Source: a virus
Strand: one strand, 5' to 3'
Virus record (IMG/VR): IMGVR_UViG_3300028364_000125
Coordinates: 1-26,975 of that record
Length of the DNA stretch: 26,975 nucleotides
The notes beneath the pieces are model-generated. The model was not told where the DNA came from. It saw nothing but the letters and a program-made list of their open reading frames with translations, and ran no database searches. The translations under genes and the position numbers were made by a program. Below are positions 6,938 through 14,958 of the stretch, one piece after another. The stretch's first letter is position 1; every line of letters begins with the position of its first letter.

Positions 6938-7174
6938 TTACTCCTTTGTACTCTCTGCTACGGCGGTGAATTCTTCTCCATTCTTTCCCGCTTCCCAAGC
7001 CCGTTTCATCAATGGTACGATGCTGAAGGCGAAACCAAGATCTCGGCTTAGCGTACAGTCTTCTGGTTCAGGCATGCCTACTGCTATCTCCACTTCACCG
7101 TCCACTTCAATTTCATAGCCATCTCGATCTTCCCCATAATACTCTCCCTCGTTATACCGCGTTACTACTTTCAT
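6938..7174 (-). CDS. Hypothetical acidic protein (78 aa)
   Basis: Not recognised. The first half is a run of alternating charged and aromatic residues (MKVVTRYNEGEYYGEDRDGYEIEV...), perhaps beta strands; the second half is helical. GGAGG lies four bases before the ATG. The start overlaps the 72-aa gene (ATGA) and the stop shares a base with the first ATG of the permease. It therefore sits in the same transcript as the transporter, but no functional link can be seen. Confidence 0.6.
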   Translation of the reverse strand: MKVVTRYNEGEYYGEDRDGYEIEVDGEVEIAVGMPEPEDCTLSRDLGFAFSIVPLMKRAWEAGKNGEEFTAVAESTKE

Positions 7175-7389
7175 CCATCCTCCTCCAAAAGGCTCTTCAA
7201 TTCTTGTCGGACACTATCCCACGGTCCAACCCCGCCCCAATACTTCTTAATCCTCCCCAGGCTATCAATAGCCTCATCAGCAGTTGCTTCTTCAATAAAT
7301 ATCATATCCAGGTGGTTTTTTGCATATGCAATAATCTCATCGTCATCAAAAGAATCCAACTCTACATCAAACTCTATTGTATTTCCCAC
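7171..7389 (-). CDS. Hypothetical acidic protein (72 aa), GTG start
   Basis: Acidic small protein (FDVELDSFDDDEIIAYAKNH, then a helix ending VRQELKSLLEEDG). No known motif. The start is GTG, with AGGAG about ten bases and AGGA about four bases upstream, overlapping the end of the preceding 57-aa membrane gene. The stop overlaps the next start as ATGA. Function unknown. Confidence 0.6.
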   Translation of the reverse strand: MGNTIEFDVELDSFDDDEIIAYAKNHLDMIFIEEATADEAIDSLGRIKKYWGGVGPWDSVRQELKSLLEEDG

Positions 7390-7393
7390 TATC

Positions 7394-7567
7394 CTATCTC
7401 CTCAATAAAAATTCTAAATATATTGGATATACCATACAAAAGATAAACGGAGAGTAGATTAGCAAGGGTCTGAAAAGACCAAGCCTACTCCCTACCTTAA
7501 TTTGTATATCTATGAAAAGCATTCCCAATACTCCCACTGTGAACATAACATCAGTCATCCGATCCAT
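7394..7567 (-). CDS. Small membrane protein (57 aa), paralogue of the gene at 26090-26263
   Basis: A 57-aa frame beginning MDRMTDVMFTVGVLGMLFID, with two hydrophobic segments (about 6-20 and 35-50) separated by a short polar loop and ending LEFLLRR. It aligns without gaps with the equally long protein at 26090-26263 on the other strand: 31 of 57 positions are identical by my count, including SPFIFCM versus LPFIFCM and YLEFLLRR versus YLEYLLRR. That conservation, plus a GAGGAGG site about five bases before the ATG, shows it is a real gene. It would lie in the inner membrane with two helices. No family is recognised, and a holin-like role is conceivable but unsupported. Confidence 0.75.
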   Translation of the reverse strand: MDRMTDVMFTVGVLGMLFIDIQIKVGSRLGLFRPLLIYSPFIFCMVYPIYLEFLLRR

Positions 7568-7576
7568 CTTCCCTCC

Positions 7577-8113
7577 TCAATCCCACAAACCAAAATAGTA
7601 TTCTGCGAACAAATCAATCCCCTCTTGGACTTTCGCAAAATAATGTGCGTACCTTTCTTGATCGAAGGTATGTGTATGATTAGGCCCTTTCTGAAGATAC
7701 CCCTTTTCGTCCACATAAAAGTCAATCTCTCCTGAATGAAAACCCTCATCCATATCCTCTAAAGATGCTTGTTCAAACGACCATATCATGTCTGTCATGA
7801 TATCATTCCACGCTTTCTCTCCCCCTCCCCTATGTTTCCCTGACATAAGAGCTTTGTCGTATTCTTCTCTACTCTCCCATTCATTAGGAGTGTATTCGGA
7901 AAACACAGAAGGGTAACCATGCCCTGTCTCTTTCAGTTGGACCAATAAGTCCCGAATTAGAGGACTGAGTGTGTATGCAATATCCCATGTGTCCCATCTG
8001 TCCAGATGTATTTGGGGGCTTTTTGTATACCACGGATCACGGAACAGGAGCTTATTGATCCAGCATCGTGGATCTCCTCTGCCAGTAATCGGACGATACG
8101 TCTTTATTCTCAT
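7577..8113 (-). CDS. Conserved-looking phage protein of unknown function (178 aa)
   Basis: 178 aa and rich in W, Y and H. Features such as RWDTWDIAYTLSPLIRDLLVQLKE near residue 40 and KAWNDIMTDMIWSFEQAS near 100 resemble a widespread tailed-phage family of unknown function in which a W..D...A..I...L block precedes a W..IL..M..AF block. No catalytic motif can be named. The start overlaps the phosphoesterase stop as ATGA with AAGGAG upstream. The stop lies inside the ribosome site of the 57-aa membrane gene. Confidence 0.7.
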   Translation of the reverse strand: MRIKTYRPITGRGDPRCWINKLLFRDPWYTKSPQIHLDRWDTWDIAYTLSPLIRDLLVQLKETGHGYPSVFSEYTPNEWESREEYDKALMSGKHRGGGEKAWNDIMTDMIWSFEQASLEDMDEGFHSGEIDFYVDEKGYLQKGPNHTHTFDQERYAHYFAKVQEGIDLFAEYYFGLWD

Positions 8114-8664
8114 AGTCTCTCCTTCATCCTACCAATGTGTTCCAACAATACTCCCCACTCAACGGGGGTATAGTCCCAGTGCTCCACACAGATATTGACA
8201 TACCGTGGATCTTGTAGCACATTCTGGTGGATATGCCCATGCACATTGAAGACACTCTTTTTCCTGAAGTGGTGTTCTCCCAGAAAGATAGGTCTGTGCG
8301 TCATCAGGATCATATCCTTATCTTTGGTCTTTAGATGATGCTCTCCTCGCACATCCTTGAAGTAATCTGCATACACAGACAATTTCGCATTGTCGTGGTT
8401 CCCTTTGATCAAAATCTTGACTCCGTTCAACCTTGGCATGATTTGGTCAAATGATCTTCGAGCTGTGCTCATAATAATGTCTCCCAAGTGATACACTTTA
8501 TCATTGGGACCTACAACGCTGTTCCATTTCTCAATCATGCATTCGTGCATAGCCTCCAAGTCGTCTTCTGGTAAAGTCGGACGGATACGCTCACCATCAT
8601 CACCAGTAAACTTCAAGATGTTCCAGTGGAAGAAATGGTGGTCGGATGTTAGAAACATTTTCAT
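8110..8664 (-). CDS. Calcineurin-like metallophosphoesterase
   Basis: 184 aa from ATG 8664. The full metallophosphoesterase signature is present in order: TSDHHF (DxH), YHLGDI (GD), IKGNHDN (GNHD), LMTHRP and VHGHIH (GHxH). Enzymes of this small single-domain type hydrolyse phosphodiesters or phosphomonoesters with two metal ions, and phage versions are common near nucleotide-metabolism genes. The substrate is unknown. The ATG at 8664 is preferred because it forms an ATGA overlap with the 45-aa gene upstream; a GTG at 8688 would extend the protein by eight residues into that gene. Neighbours are MazG-like and clamp-loader genes. Confidence 0.88.
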   Translation of the reverse strand: MKMFLTSDHHFFHWNILKFTGDDGERIRPTLPEDDLEAMHECMIEKWNSVVGPNDKVYHLGDIIMSTARRSFDQIMPRLNGVKILIKGNHDNAKLSVYADYFKDVRGEHHLKTKDKDMILMTHRPIFLGEHHFRKKSVFNVHGHIHQNVLQDPRYVNICVEHWDYTPVEWGVLLEHIGRMKERL

Positions 8665-8798
8665 AGGAGACTCACGGACTTCTGCCACACACGGATATGC
8701 TCAACTAATTCCTTCTTCGACAAAACACCTAAGTGGTATTCAGTAAATACCACTTTGAGTTGTTCGTAGGTTAGCTTATCGGTCGTTTCCACTGCCAT
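8661..8798 (-). CDS. Small hypothetical protein (45 aa)
   Basis: A 45-aa frame (MAVETTDKLTYEQLKVVFTE...) with two apparent amphipathic helices. AGAGGGG lies about eight bases before the ATG. It overlaps the MazG-like gene by 23 bases at its 5' end and shares ATGA with the phosphoesterase at its 3' end, which explains the start of that gene. Not recognised, and shortness keeps confidence moderate. Confidence 0.5.
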   Translation of the reverse strand: MAVETTDKLTYEQLKVVFTEYHLGVLSKKELVEHIRVWQKSVSLL

Positions 8799-9300
8799 GA
8801 ACTACACCCCTCTCTAAACGTGATGTCAACTTGTCTTGGTTCATATTCAAGATAGTTGAAAAATCTTGTTCAAAATGCTCTACTTCTCGCAGAAGACTAG
8901 ATAGAATAGTATTAAACAGTTCTACAAACTCATGCTCTTTCGCATATCCTGATAGCTTTCCTTCATTATCTCGGATCATCTTTTTATAGTGTTCCTGAAT
9001 GCGAAGAATCCTTTGCATGATGGAGTAAGGAGATCCCTTTTCTCTGTCTACACGTGTTCGATCCAAAAACCCCATCTTGACTGCAATAAGGCCCATGTAG
9101 TAGAATACATCTCCTAACTCCTTGTGCATGTCTGGGTCATTTTCAGAGAATAAGGTTTTCTCCATGATATCCATACATTCTCCCCACTCGCCTCCGATAC
9201 CAAGAATACTACATGTAATAGCGTCTTGATCTGTCTTATGGATTGAAGTGGTTGGAGTCCACTGGGCATACGCCCGGAAAATTCGTGTGTTAGCGTCCAT
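8776..9300 (-). CDS. MazG-like nucleotide pyrophosphohydrolase
   Basis: 174 aa from ATG 9300, with AAAGGAG five bases upstream. The core GGEWGECMDIMEK followed by HKELGDVFYYMGLIA fits the all-alpha NTP pyrophosphatase pattern (ExxE, a spacer, then ExxD) of MazG and related phage enzymes, which hydrolyse (d)NTPs to monophosphates and pyrophosphate. The C-terminal 80 residues form an additional helical region. Position after the clamp loader suggests control of the nucleotide pool or of host alarmone signalling during infection, as proposed for other phage MazG proteins. A longer frame to 9345 has no ribosome site and would run into the clamp-loader gene. Confidence 0.8.
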   Translation of the reverse strand: MDANTRIFRAYAQWTPTTSIHKTDQDAITCSILGIGGEWGECMDIMEKTLFSENDPDMHKELGDVFYYMGLIAVKMGFLDRTRVDREKGSPYSIMQRILRIQEHYKKMIRDNEGKLSGYAKEHEFVELFNTILSSLLREVEHFEQDFSTILNMNQDKLTSRLERGVVHGSGNDR

Positions 9301-9310
9301 TCTTTCTCCT

Positions 9311-10225
9311 TTAATTCCTATTCTCGTTTCTGAGGCAAGCCTCATAGCAAACCTTGACTAAACCTGGCATTCCTGAACCATACTGATAACCAGATGCGGC
9401 TACCAACAGATTGAACGCAGTGTTCTTCTTCCCACTATTCAACAATACCTTGCTCATGTACGCCCGAAGAAAAACAATAGCAGAATCCGGAGTTGCCTTC
9501 ATCTTACTAAGGATTGACGCAACTACAGTCCATTCAGCGTTCTTGGACAGAGCCCGTCCTAACTCAATCAGCTCGACCTCATCTTCAGAATCGTACCCTT
9601 CTATAATACTACAGGCTTCCTCTTCTGTCAAGCTCCTAATCTGGTGAAGCATGATTAAACTGTCTCGGAGAACCCGGCCACTTGTCCGAGCAATCTTACT
9701 CAGAGACTTCCGAGAAACCGTCATCTTCTCCTCACCCGCAATCAGAGAAAGATAGTCTACTAATTCCTGAAAGGTGGGTTTTTGAAGAGAGTACACTGCC
9801 GCCCGAGAAGCTACAGTCTTCTTGATCTTCTGTGGATCTGTTGTGCAAAAAACGACGTAAGCATGTGGAGGAGTATCTTCCAATACATCCTTTAACAGGA
9901 TGTCTTGTGCTTCAGAAGTTAAGCGTTGACACTCATCGATGATGTAGAGTTTGGGTTTCCCAAACGACTTCATGTGAATACGGGAAGACAGATCTCTCGC
10001 AAACTCCACCCCATTCGAGTTCGCGGCGTTAATCTCCTCTACTATCTCAATATCAAGCATTTTCCCGATGATACGAGCAATAGTGGTTTTTCCTGTACCG
10101 CCCTCTCCAACAAGCATGAAGAAATGCGTTTCTCCTTTCTCCAACAGAGAACTCAACGATTTTACATTTGCGGCATTTCCAATCACTTGACTAAGTTTCG
10201 ATGGTCTGTATTTTAGATGAAGCAT
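9311..10225 (-). CDS. Clamp loader ATPase subunit (DnaX/RFC/gp44-like)
   Basis: 304 aa from ATG 10225 (AAGGAG six bases upstream). It begins MLHLKYRPSKLSQVIGN, the classic clamp-loader opening (KYRP...G), followed by Walker A GEGGTGKTT near residues 41-49, Walker B IIDECQRL with the DECH-like DECQ near 100, and a sensor 1 region VVFCTTDPQKI; the usual SRC arginine-finger motif appears as SRAAVYSLQ. The C-terminal 120 residues form the helical collar. It would load the sliding clamp encoded at 14955-15983. No second loader subunit is recognisable in the window, so the complex may be homomeric or use an unrecognised partner. Confidence 0.92.
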   Translation of the reverse strand: MLHLKYRPSKLSQVIGNAANVKSLSSLLEKGETHFFMLVGEGGTGKTTIARIIGKMLDIEIVEEINAANSNGVEFARDLSSRIHMKSFGKPKLYIIDECQRLTSEAQDILLKDVLEDTPPHAYVVFCTTDPQKIKKTVASRAAVYSLQKPTFQELVDYLSLIAGEEKMTVSRKSLSKIARTSGRVLRDSLIMLHQIRSLTEEEACSIIEGYDSEDEVELIELGRALSKNAEWTVVASILSKMKATPDSAIVFLRAYMSKVLLNSGKKNTAFNLLVAASGYQYGSGMPGLVKVCYEACLRNENRN

Positions 10226-10238
10226 TCTGTCTCCTTTT

Positions 10239-11126
10239 TCAAATAACTCCAAGATCTGCTTTCAAATGAAGAGCGTCATCCTCGGATAAATCCCCAGCAT
10301 CTCCGGTGTCTAACACGATATTCTCTACATGGAGACCCATTGATGATAGTGTCCGGGCTTTCTTCACAGCTATAGATTGCGCTGTCTTTTCTCCATCATA
10401 CAGAAAAAACACTCTCCTATACATATTGGAGAGTATGTTCAGTTGGCTATTACTGAGAAATGTACCGAATGAGGCCACGGTATTGTCCCCCATCTTCATT
10501 GCGTCAAAAACACCTTCAACGAGGATGACGCTTTCTCCCTGTGCGTTATCTATATTATACAATGTATCCTTGTGAAATACAACCTCTTTCTCAGGATAAC
10601 AAGTCAAATACTTTGGCATTGCATCGACATAAGATCTCCCTTGATACGATACAGGTTTTCCTTTCAAGAAAACGGGAATAATGATCCGATATCCAAACTC
10701 TTTCGCCATTCCAGTCACCCGTAAATCATATTTCCGAATGGTATACCCAGGGTCAAACCCTCGCTTTTCCAAATACTCCAAATGGGAAGACTTGAAATCT
10801 TTACTTCCCGGAACAATACAAGTTTTGGCTTGCTGGCGGGGAATGGAAATTTCTGTATTTGCGGAATGCGAATACACCACACTGTACTTTTCTCGAATCA
10901 CTTTCTGTGATTCCCCCGTCATTGCTTTTATGTAATCATACCAAGTATGAGATCCACACTTCCAGCAATAGGGCCGTTTCCTCCCCCGAACATCTAACCC
11001 AAGGTGGTTGAAAGAATCGTCACAGAATGGGCAAGTAACTCCTACCCTCCCTTGCGATACATTCTCAGATCCCGGAGGCCACCAAGGGATATTGTAATCA
11101 TCCAGAAACCGAATGACATCGAACAA
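10239..11126 (-). CDS. DNA primase, DnaG-type (zinc finger plus TOPRIM)
   Basis: About 295 aa. An N-terminal zinc ribbon is visible (TCPFCDD ... YCWKCGS), then a TOPRIM core: VILVEGVFDAM (the glutamate motif), RVFFLYDGEKTA and DTGDAGDLSED (acidic motifs). It would synthesise RNA primers for the DnaB-type helicase and polymerase encoded nearby. There is no helicase domain, as expected with a separate DnaB. I prefer the TTG at 11126, which has GAGGAAG about six bases upstream and begins just after the Zn-finger gene's stop. A TTG at 11189 would overlap that gene by 62 bases with no clear ribosome site. Confidence 0.9.
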   Translation of the reverse strand: MFDVIRFLDDYNIPWWPPGSENVSQGRVGVTCPFCDDSFNHLGLDVRGRKRPYCWKCGSHTWYDYIKAMTGESQKVIREKYSVVYSHSANTEISIPRQQAKTCIVPGSKDFKSSHLEYLEKRGFDPGYTIRKYDLRVTGMAKEFGYRIIIPVFLKGKPVSYQGRSYVDAMPKYLTCYPEKEVVFHKDTLYNIDNAQGESVILVEGVFDAMKMGDNTVASFGTFLSNSQLNILSNMYRRVFFLYDGEKTAQSIAVKKARTLSSMGLHVENIVLDTGDAGDLSEDDALHLKADLGVI

Positions 11127-11127
11127 T

Positions 11128-11337
11128 TCAATCTTCCTCGCTTGAAAGGAGACCGAAGATTTTGTCGTAACAGTCTTCACAAATATCAACGGTCTTGTGC
11201 AATGCTGACGGGATTGAACTTGTTTCTAAATCCGCCGAATTGTGTTCAATGGTCTCCAAGGAGACCTCAATCCGGGCTACATCCGCAGCGAATTCTGACT
11301 CCACTTTCTTACAAACATCACAAATCAACATTTTCAT
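11128..11337 (-). CDS. Small zinc-finger-like protein (69 aa)
   Basis: Two CxxC pairs frame the protein: ICDVCKK at residues 5-11 and ICEDCYDK near 52-59, the pattern of a small treble-clef or zinc-ribbon knuckle. Between them is an acidic, probably beta-rich stretch. It may bind DNA, RNA or a protein partner in the replisome, but nothing more specific is seen. AAAGGAG lies five bases before the ATG, and the gene sits directly upstream of the primase. Confidence 0.7.
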   Translation of the reverse strand: MKMLICDVCKKVESEFAADVARIEVSLETIEHNSADLETSSIPSALHKTVDICEDCYDKIFGLLSSEED

Positions 11338-11349
11338 AATAGCTCCTTT

Positions 11350-11562
11350 TCAAAATCCCGCAATAGCAAACTCATCACTTTGTTTCTTCTCTGCTACTTC
11401 AAGGGACGGCAGCAAACCAGAAGCCAAAACTACAAGTTTCTCAATCTCTTCTACTTCAAATCCTACAGTTTGGAAGGATTCTTTCGTGACAAGAAACATC
11501 TTATCTCCTGGTCCTTCCTTTTTTATTAGCAACCCATCAACCCCAGTTTCATCTGGATTCAT
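11350..11562 (-). CDS. Hypothetical protein (70 aa)
   Basis: Not recognised. MNPDETGVDGLLIKKEGPGD opens the protein, followed by a likely helix (EVEEIEKLVVLASGLLPSLEVAEKK). GGAGG lies five bases before the ATG. It is the first gene after the promoter at 11580-11608 and begins the primase/clamp-loader transcript. Function unknown. Confidence 0.6.
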   Translation of the reverse strand: MNPDETGVDGLLIKKEGPGDKMFLVTKESFQTVGFEVEEIEKLVVLASGLLPSLEVAEKKQSDEFAIAGF

Positions 11563-11579
11563 ACGCGCCTCCTACATAT

Positions 11580-11608
11580 AGCATACAAGATCTCAACTAC
11601 AGTGTCAA
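11580..11608 (-). promoter_or_regulatory. Sigma70-type promoter for the primase/clamp-loader transcript
   Basis: TTGACA (11608-11603), 17-bp spacer, TATGCT (11585-11580), then GGAGG and the 70-aa gene start. It begins in the last codons of the polymerase gene and extends into the gap. Confidence 0.65.
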
Positions 11609-14600
11609 GCCACTATTTCAAACTCTTCTGATGCCTCAGAAACAGCCCAGTTGTCTCGGTAAATTTCTCCGCTCATTCTCAGGGGCATGGTAATCCATTG
11701 ATGCCGCTCCTTCACTTCAACAATAAAACATTCGCGTACCAAGGCTTTGATAATTTCAATCTCTTCCTCTGGTACTTCCAATACCACGCTGTCATGTATT
11801 TCAGCGATGAACTTACTCTTCAGTCCTTGCTTCTCCATCTTCTCTGTCATAGAAATAATTCCCTCCAAAAGCACATGAAACCCACTCCCCTGAATAGGGA
11901 AGTTTCCTACTTGGTTGGCGGTCATTAACGAGGTGTACATGAATCCAGTGTACGAGATAACCCGTCCTGTGTTCACATACGTTTCCCATGTATCCTCCCG
12001 CCACCGACTCAGTTCCTTGAATCGCTCATTCCAGTAGATACCATAGATCTCCCGAATATGTTTGTCCCATGCTTCGTAGTCCTTCACCCCCACTCTTACC
12101 ATCTCATCTTTGAGACGGTTTGTCATGTGTCCGTGCCACAGATTGTATGACAGCATCCTCGCACTTGAACCATATTGGAGCGCAAAGTTTGCAGTCTTTC
12201 CAACTGAGCGCATGTTTTTGAATAAGGTCGGATCTACGTCTTCTGCCCTTACCCGGAAGATATCCTGAGCCATGTCCGCGTGCATATCGGTATTCTCATC
12301 CAGAAGATACTTCATCATGGTGGGGTCTTTGTGGTAGTTACACCCCATGAACCCCTCAAGTGAAATATAGTCAATGTCCATATAGACACAACCTTTTCTT
12401 GGTTTGAAAACGGATCGAATACGGGACATCATCTCTTCATCTCGCATAGGTGTGTTCTGGAGGTTGGGGTTTTGGCCGCTTGAGCGGTAACTTGTAACCA
12501 AATTCAGAGAGTAACCTGGGTGGATAACATTATCGACTGTCTCTCTCCGTATCCCCTCTAAGAAAGTATCTCGGGTCTTGACCGCCGCTTTGTAATCAGC
12601 AACATTCCGAGCGATCTCGGTCTCATACACTTCGTAGAACCCCCGCAATACTTCCGAGGTAGTACTGGGTTGTCCGTTTTTCGTCCTTTCAATGACAGGA
12701 TACTCAAGCCGATCATAAAAGAGTTCTATCAAATCCTTTGAGCTATTTGGATTGAACGTATCCCACTTCTTAATCAATGGGTCTTGCATGATTTTCTCTT
12801 CCAAGCCCATGATTTGTTTTTCCAACTCAAGAGAATTCTTTTGGAGACGGAACGCATCTACCTCAAAGCCATTGATAGACATCTTCGCTAAAGCAATCTG
12901 ACCTTGGTGGAATTTATCATATCCCTGCTTGAGGATATCGCTGCTCTCAATCTCCTTGATCTGTTTCTCAGCTATGTGAAATGTATGCCATGCATCTTCA
13001 CCGTTGTATTTTAACAAACGAGGCAAGCTCGCGTTACGGATATTGTTTATTGCATTTGCATTTTTCTTGTCAGAAGCAGTTAGGAATCGGTCGATCTCAG
13101 TGTCATACCCCGCTACTCCATTTTGAGCGAACGCCTGAAACTTCAAACTTGTAATCCCCGCACGATTGTCGAGAATGTGCGCTGCGATCATCCCATCCCA
13201 TTTCCAGTTATCCACCCACACTCCGAGGAAATGTTTGATCCACGTGATCTCGTACTGAATGTTCCACCCGTATTTGTCTGCATCGTTCAAGAGAAGTCTC
13301 TTGAGTACCCGTAAGCTACGTTCCTCTCTTGGATGACGAAATGCCCATATCTGTTCCCCATCAGAAAAGCCCCATGTGTATATCTCGTGTCCCTCTGCAT
13401 AGGGTTTCAGTCCGGTCGTCTCAATATCGAACGCATACTTTGGCTTATCATTCAGATACTTCAATGCGTCTCGGATCTCTTCTTCTGAATCCAACAATTG
13501 AACAGAAGGTACTTTCATTTCTGTGTATTTGAATTTCAGCCCAGCCACGATCTGCTTTAGAATGAAAAAATCCAAGACACGGAAACTATCCGTCTGTCGT
13601 AAATAATCATCTTTCCACAGTTCTCGTTTGAAACGGGCATGACTCTTGTATTTAAGGATATTCTTCTTGCGGCGCTCCAATTCTTTCAGAGCATCCATAG
13701 GACTGAAAACAGGAATAACAGCGGCTCGAAGATTCTGGTCCGGAATCAGTGATCCAGGAAATTTGGTATACTGAGCAAAACTAAAACGTCCACTATTAAC
13801 CCCGTGGTAGAGAGTCTTCATAGCCACCGAGCCCATTACAAATATCTTCTCGGGTTTCAAACGAGTGATATTCGCCATAAGCCGGGAGTGACACCCAGCA
13901 ATAGATTGAGGCGATACAGGTGTATCTTTCCCCTCAAATTGTGGCTGAAAACATTGCACCGCGTGAGTCACCCATACATCTTCCTCCGAAAGCCCTACAC
14001 GATCCAAAATGGAGAAGAAGTAGTTATACATTGAGCCATGAAAAGCATCACCTGTATGATCCTCCGCACGAGTAACAGAGTCAAAGATAATGAGGATCTT
14101 TCTCCTGCCCTTGCCCCTCACAGTGAACTTTGGAGACTTGCATAGTTCGTATGCTTTACAAGTCTCACACCCACTAAGTCTGTTTGGACGGGATAATGTA
14201 GGTAAAGGTGCTTTTTCTATTTCCATGAATCCGGGCATTCTATTCTCCTCTTTGGTCTTTTTTTTTACAACATCATCATCCCGTAAGGAATTGATAATCA
14301 TAAGGCTGATAGAGCCCACAAACAGGAACCATACAATTACCTGTACTCTTCGTTTGCTTGTCCACGCTTCCGTAATAGCTATAAAAACTGTATCGGCACT
14401 TCTTCCGCTTTGTGCCTGACGCATCTCCTGAGTAACTTCCCCTCTGTTTATCTGTTGCAGTCTGTTTGCAAGGTTCTCATTAAGAACACGAAGATCCTCT
14501 TCGATGAGAGCTTGTTCTCGCTGTATGGCTTGCACCGTCTCAGGACGTACGGATATCTCAAACTCTGCTCGCTTCGCAATAAGACTATCCTGTAAGGCTT

Positions 14601-14958
14601 CCCGCTGAATGTACAGCTCTTGTAGAACTACATCATTGTCTACAGTAACTACTATATCATAGTTTTCAACTTGTGCCAAGGTACTGGATAGAAGAAAGGA
14701 CCAACCAAAGAACAATGTGACTGCTTCAAGCATGACATAATTTATCAGGTATCGAGGCTTCTTCGTACCCACAAATTTAGAGAAAGCTCTGGGAGCAAAC
14801 ATGACGATAGCTATCCCCGACATCACAAATCCAACCGCTTCTAACGGACCGGGACTCAATCTCAGCATAGACACAACCATAACCCCCGTCTGTACAACGA
14901 GGGCCATTCCCAAACCGAAGGAGTCTAAGAATTGATTGAATCTATCACGAAAACTCAT
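11605..14958 (-). CDS. Membrane domain + UDG-like domain + family A DNA polymerase, one open frame
   Basis: 1117 aa. Residues 15-33, 40-57, 73-92 and 206-224 are hydrophobic helices, with a coiled coil at about 105-170. Residues 260-420 resemble family 4-type uracil-DNA glycosylase with putative Fe-S cysteines C264, C267, C336 and C356. Residues 505-665 are the 3'-5' exonuclease (DIETTGL at 511; Exo II has E, NIQYE; YNGED at 651). Residues 680-1117 are the polymerase: motif A DIDYISLEG near 861, motif B RSVGKTANFALQYG at 917-930, motif C HDS at 1055. UDG-PolA fusions are known in phages; a membrane anchor is not usual. An internal ATG at 14238 (M241) with AGAGGAG upstream would give an 877-aa soluble enzyme, and it is the better ribosome site. 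The first ATG overlaps the clamp stop (ATGA). Three products are possible. Confidence 0.9.
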   Translation of the reverse strand: MSFRDRFNQFLDSFGLGMALVVQTGVMVVSMLRLSPGPLEAVGFVMSGIAIVMFAPRAFSKFVGTKKPRYLINYVMLEAVTLFFGWSFLLSSTLAQVENYDIVVTVDNDVVLQELYIQREALQDSLIAKRAEFEISVRPETVQAIQREQALIEEDLRVLNENLANRLQQINRGEVTQEMRQAQSGRSADTVFIAITEAWTSKRRVQVIVWFLFVGSISLMIINSLRDDDVVKKKTKEENRMPGFMEIEKAPLPTLSRPNRLSGCETCKAYELCKSPKFTVRGKGRRKILIIFDSVTRAEDHTGDAFHGSMYNYFFSILDRVGLSEEDVWVTHAVQCFQPQFEGKDTPVSPQSIAGCHSRLMANITRLKPEKIFVMGSVAMKTLYHGVNSGRFSFAQYTKFPGSLIPDQNLRAAVIPVFSPMDALKELERRKKNILKYKSHARFKRELWKDDYLRQTDSFRVLDFFILKQIVAGLKFKYTEMKVPSVQLLDSEEEIRDALKYLNDKPKYAFDIETTGLKPYAEGHEIYTWGFSDGEQIWAFRHPREERSLRVLKRLLLNDADKYGWNIQYEITWIKHFLGVWVDNWKWDGMIAAHILDNRAGITSLKFQAFAQNGVAGYDTEIDRFLTASDKKNANAINNIRNASLPRLLKYNGEDAWHTFHIAEKQIKEIESSDILKQGYDKFHQGQIALAKMSINGFEVDAFRLQKNSLELEKQIMGLEEKIMQDPLIKKWDTFNPNSSKDLIELFYDRLEYPVIERTKNGQPSTTSEVLRGFYEVYETEIARNVADYKAAVKTRDTFLEGIRRETVDNVIHPGYSLNLVTSYRSSGQNPNLQNTPMRDEEMMSRIRSVFKPRKGCVYMDIDYISLEGFMGCNYHKDPTMMKYLLDENTDMHADMAQDIFRVRAEDVDPTLFKNMRSVGKTANFALQYGSSARMLSYNLWHGHMTNRLKDEMVRVGVKDYEAWDKHIREIYGIYWNERFKELSRWREDTWETYVNTGRVISYTGFMYTSLMTANQVGNFPIQGSGFHVLLEGIISMTEKMEKQGLKSKFIAEIHDSVVLEVPEEEIEIIKALVRECFIVEVKERHQWITMPLRMSGEIYRDNWAVSEASEEFEIVA
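14236..14268 (-). promoter_or_regulatory. A_AAA_AAG slippery site, -1 frame TAG, and strong internal start of UDG-polymerase
   Basis: On the minus strand GTA is followed by A9 then G; in frame this contains A_AAA_AAG (14263-14257), the same heptamer used in E. coli dnaX frameshifting. After a -1 shift the frame reads GAC CAA AGA GGA GAA TAG, stopping at 14242-14240. One base later is ATG (14238-14236), with AGAGGAG six bases before it. A shift would give a 239-aa membrane protein. Confidence 0.6.
14240..14958 (-). other. Possible separate membrane protein (239 aa by -1 frameshift)
   Basis: This is the alternative product of the region. The first 234 codons of the polymerase frame, followed by five codons in the -1 frame (DQRGE), would end at TAG 14242-14240. 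The protein would have three N-terminal membrane helices, a coiled coil of about 65 residues and a fourth helix near 206-224. If the A9 run is a sequencing error for A10, this is simply a separate gene. No family is recognised. Confidence 0.45.

Noticed and set aside
8801-8829. TTGACA-17-TGTAGT considered as a promoter for the 45-aa gene
   Set aside because: Transcription would begin downstream of that gene's ATG (8798), and the -10 is weak.
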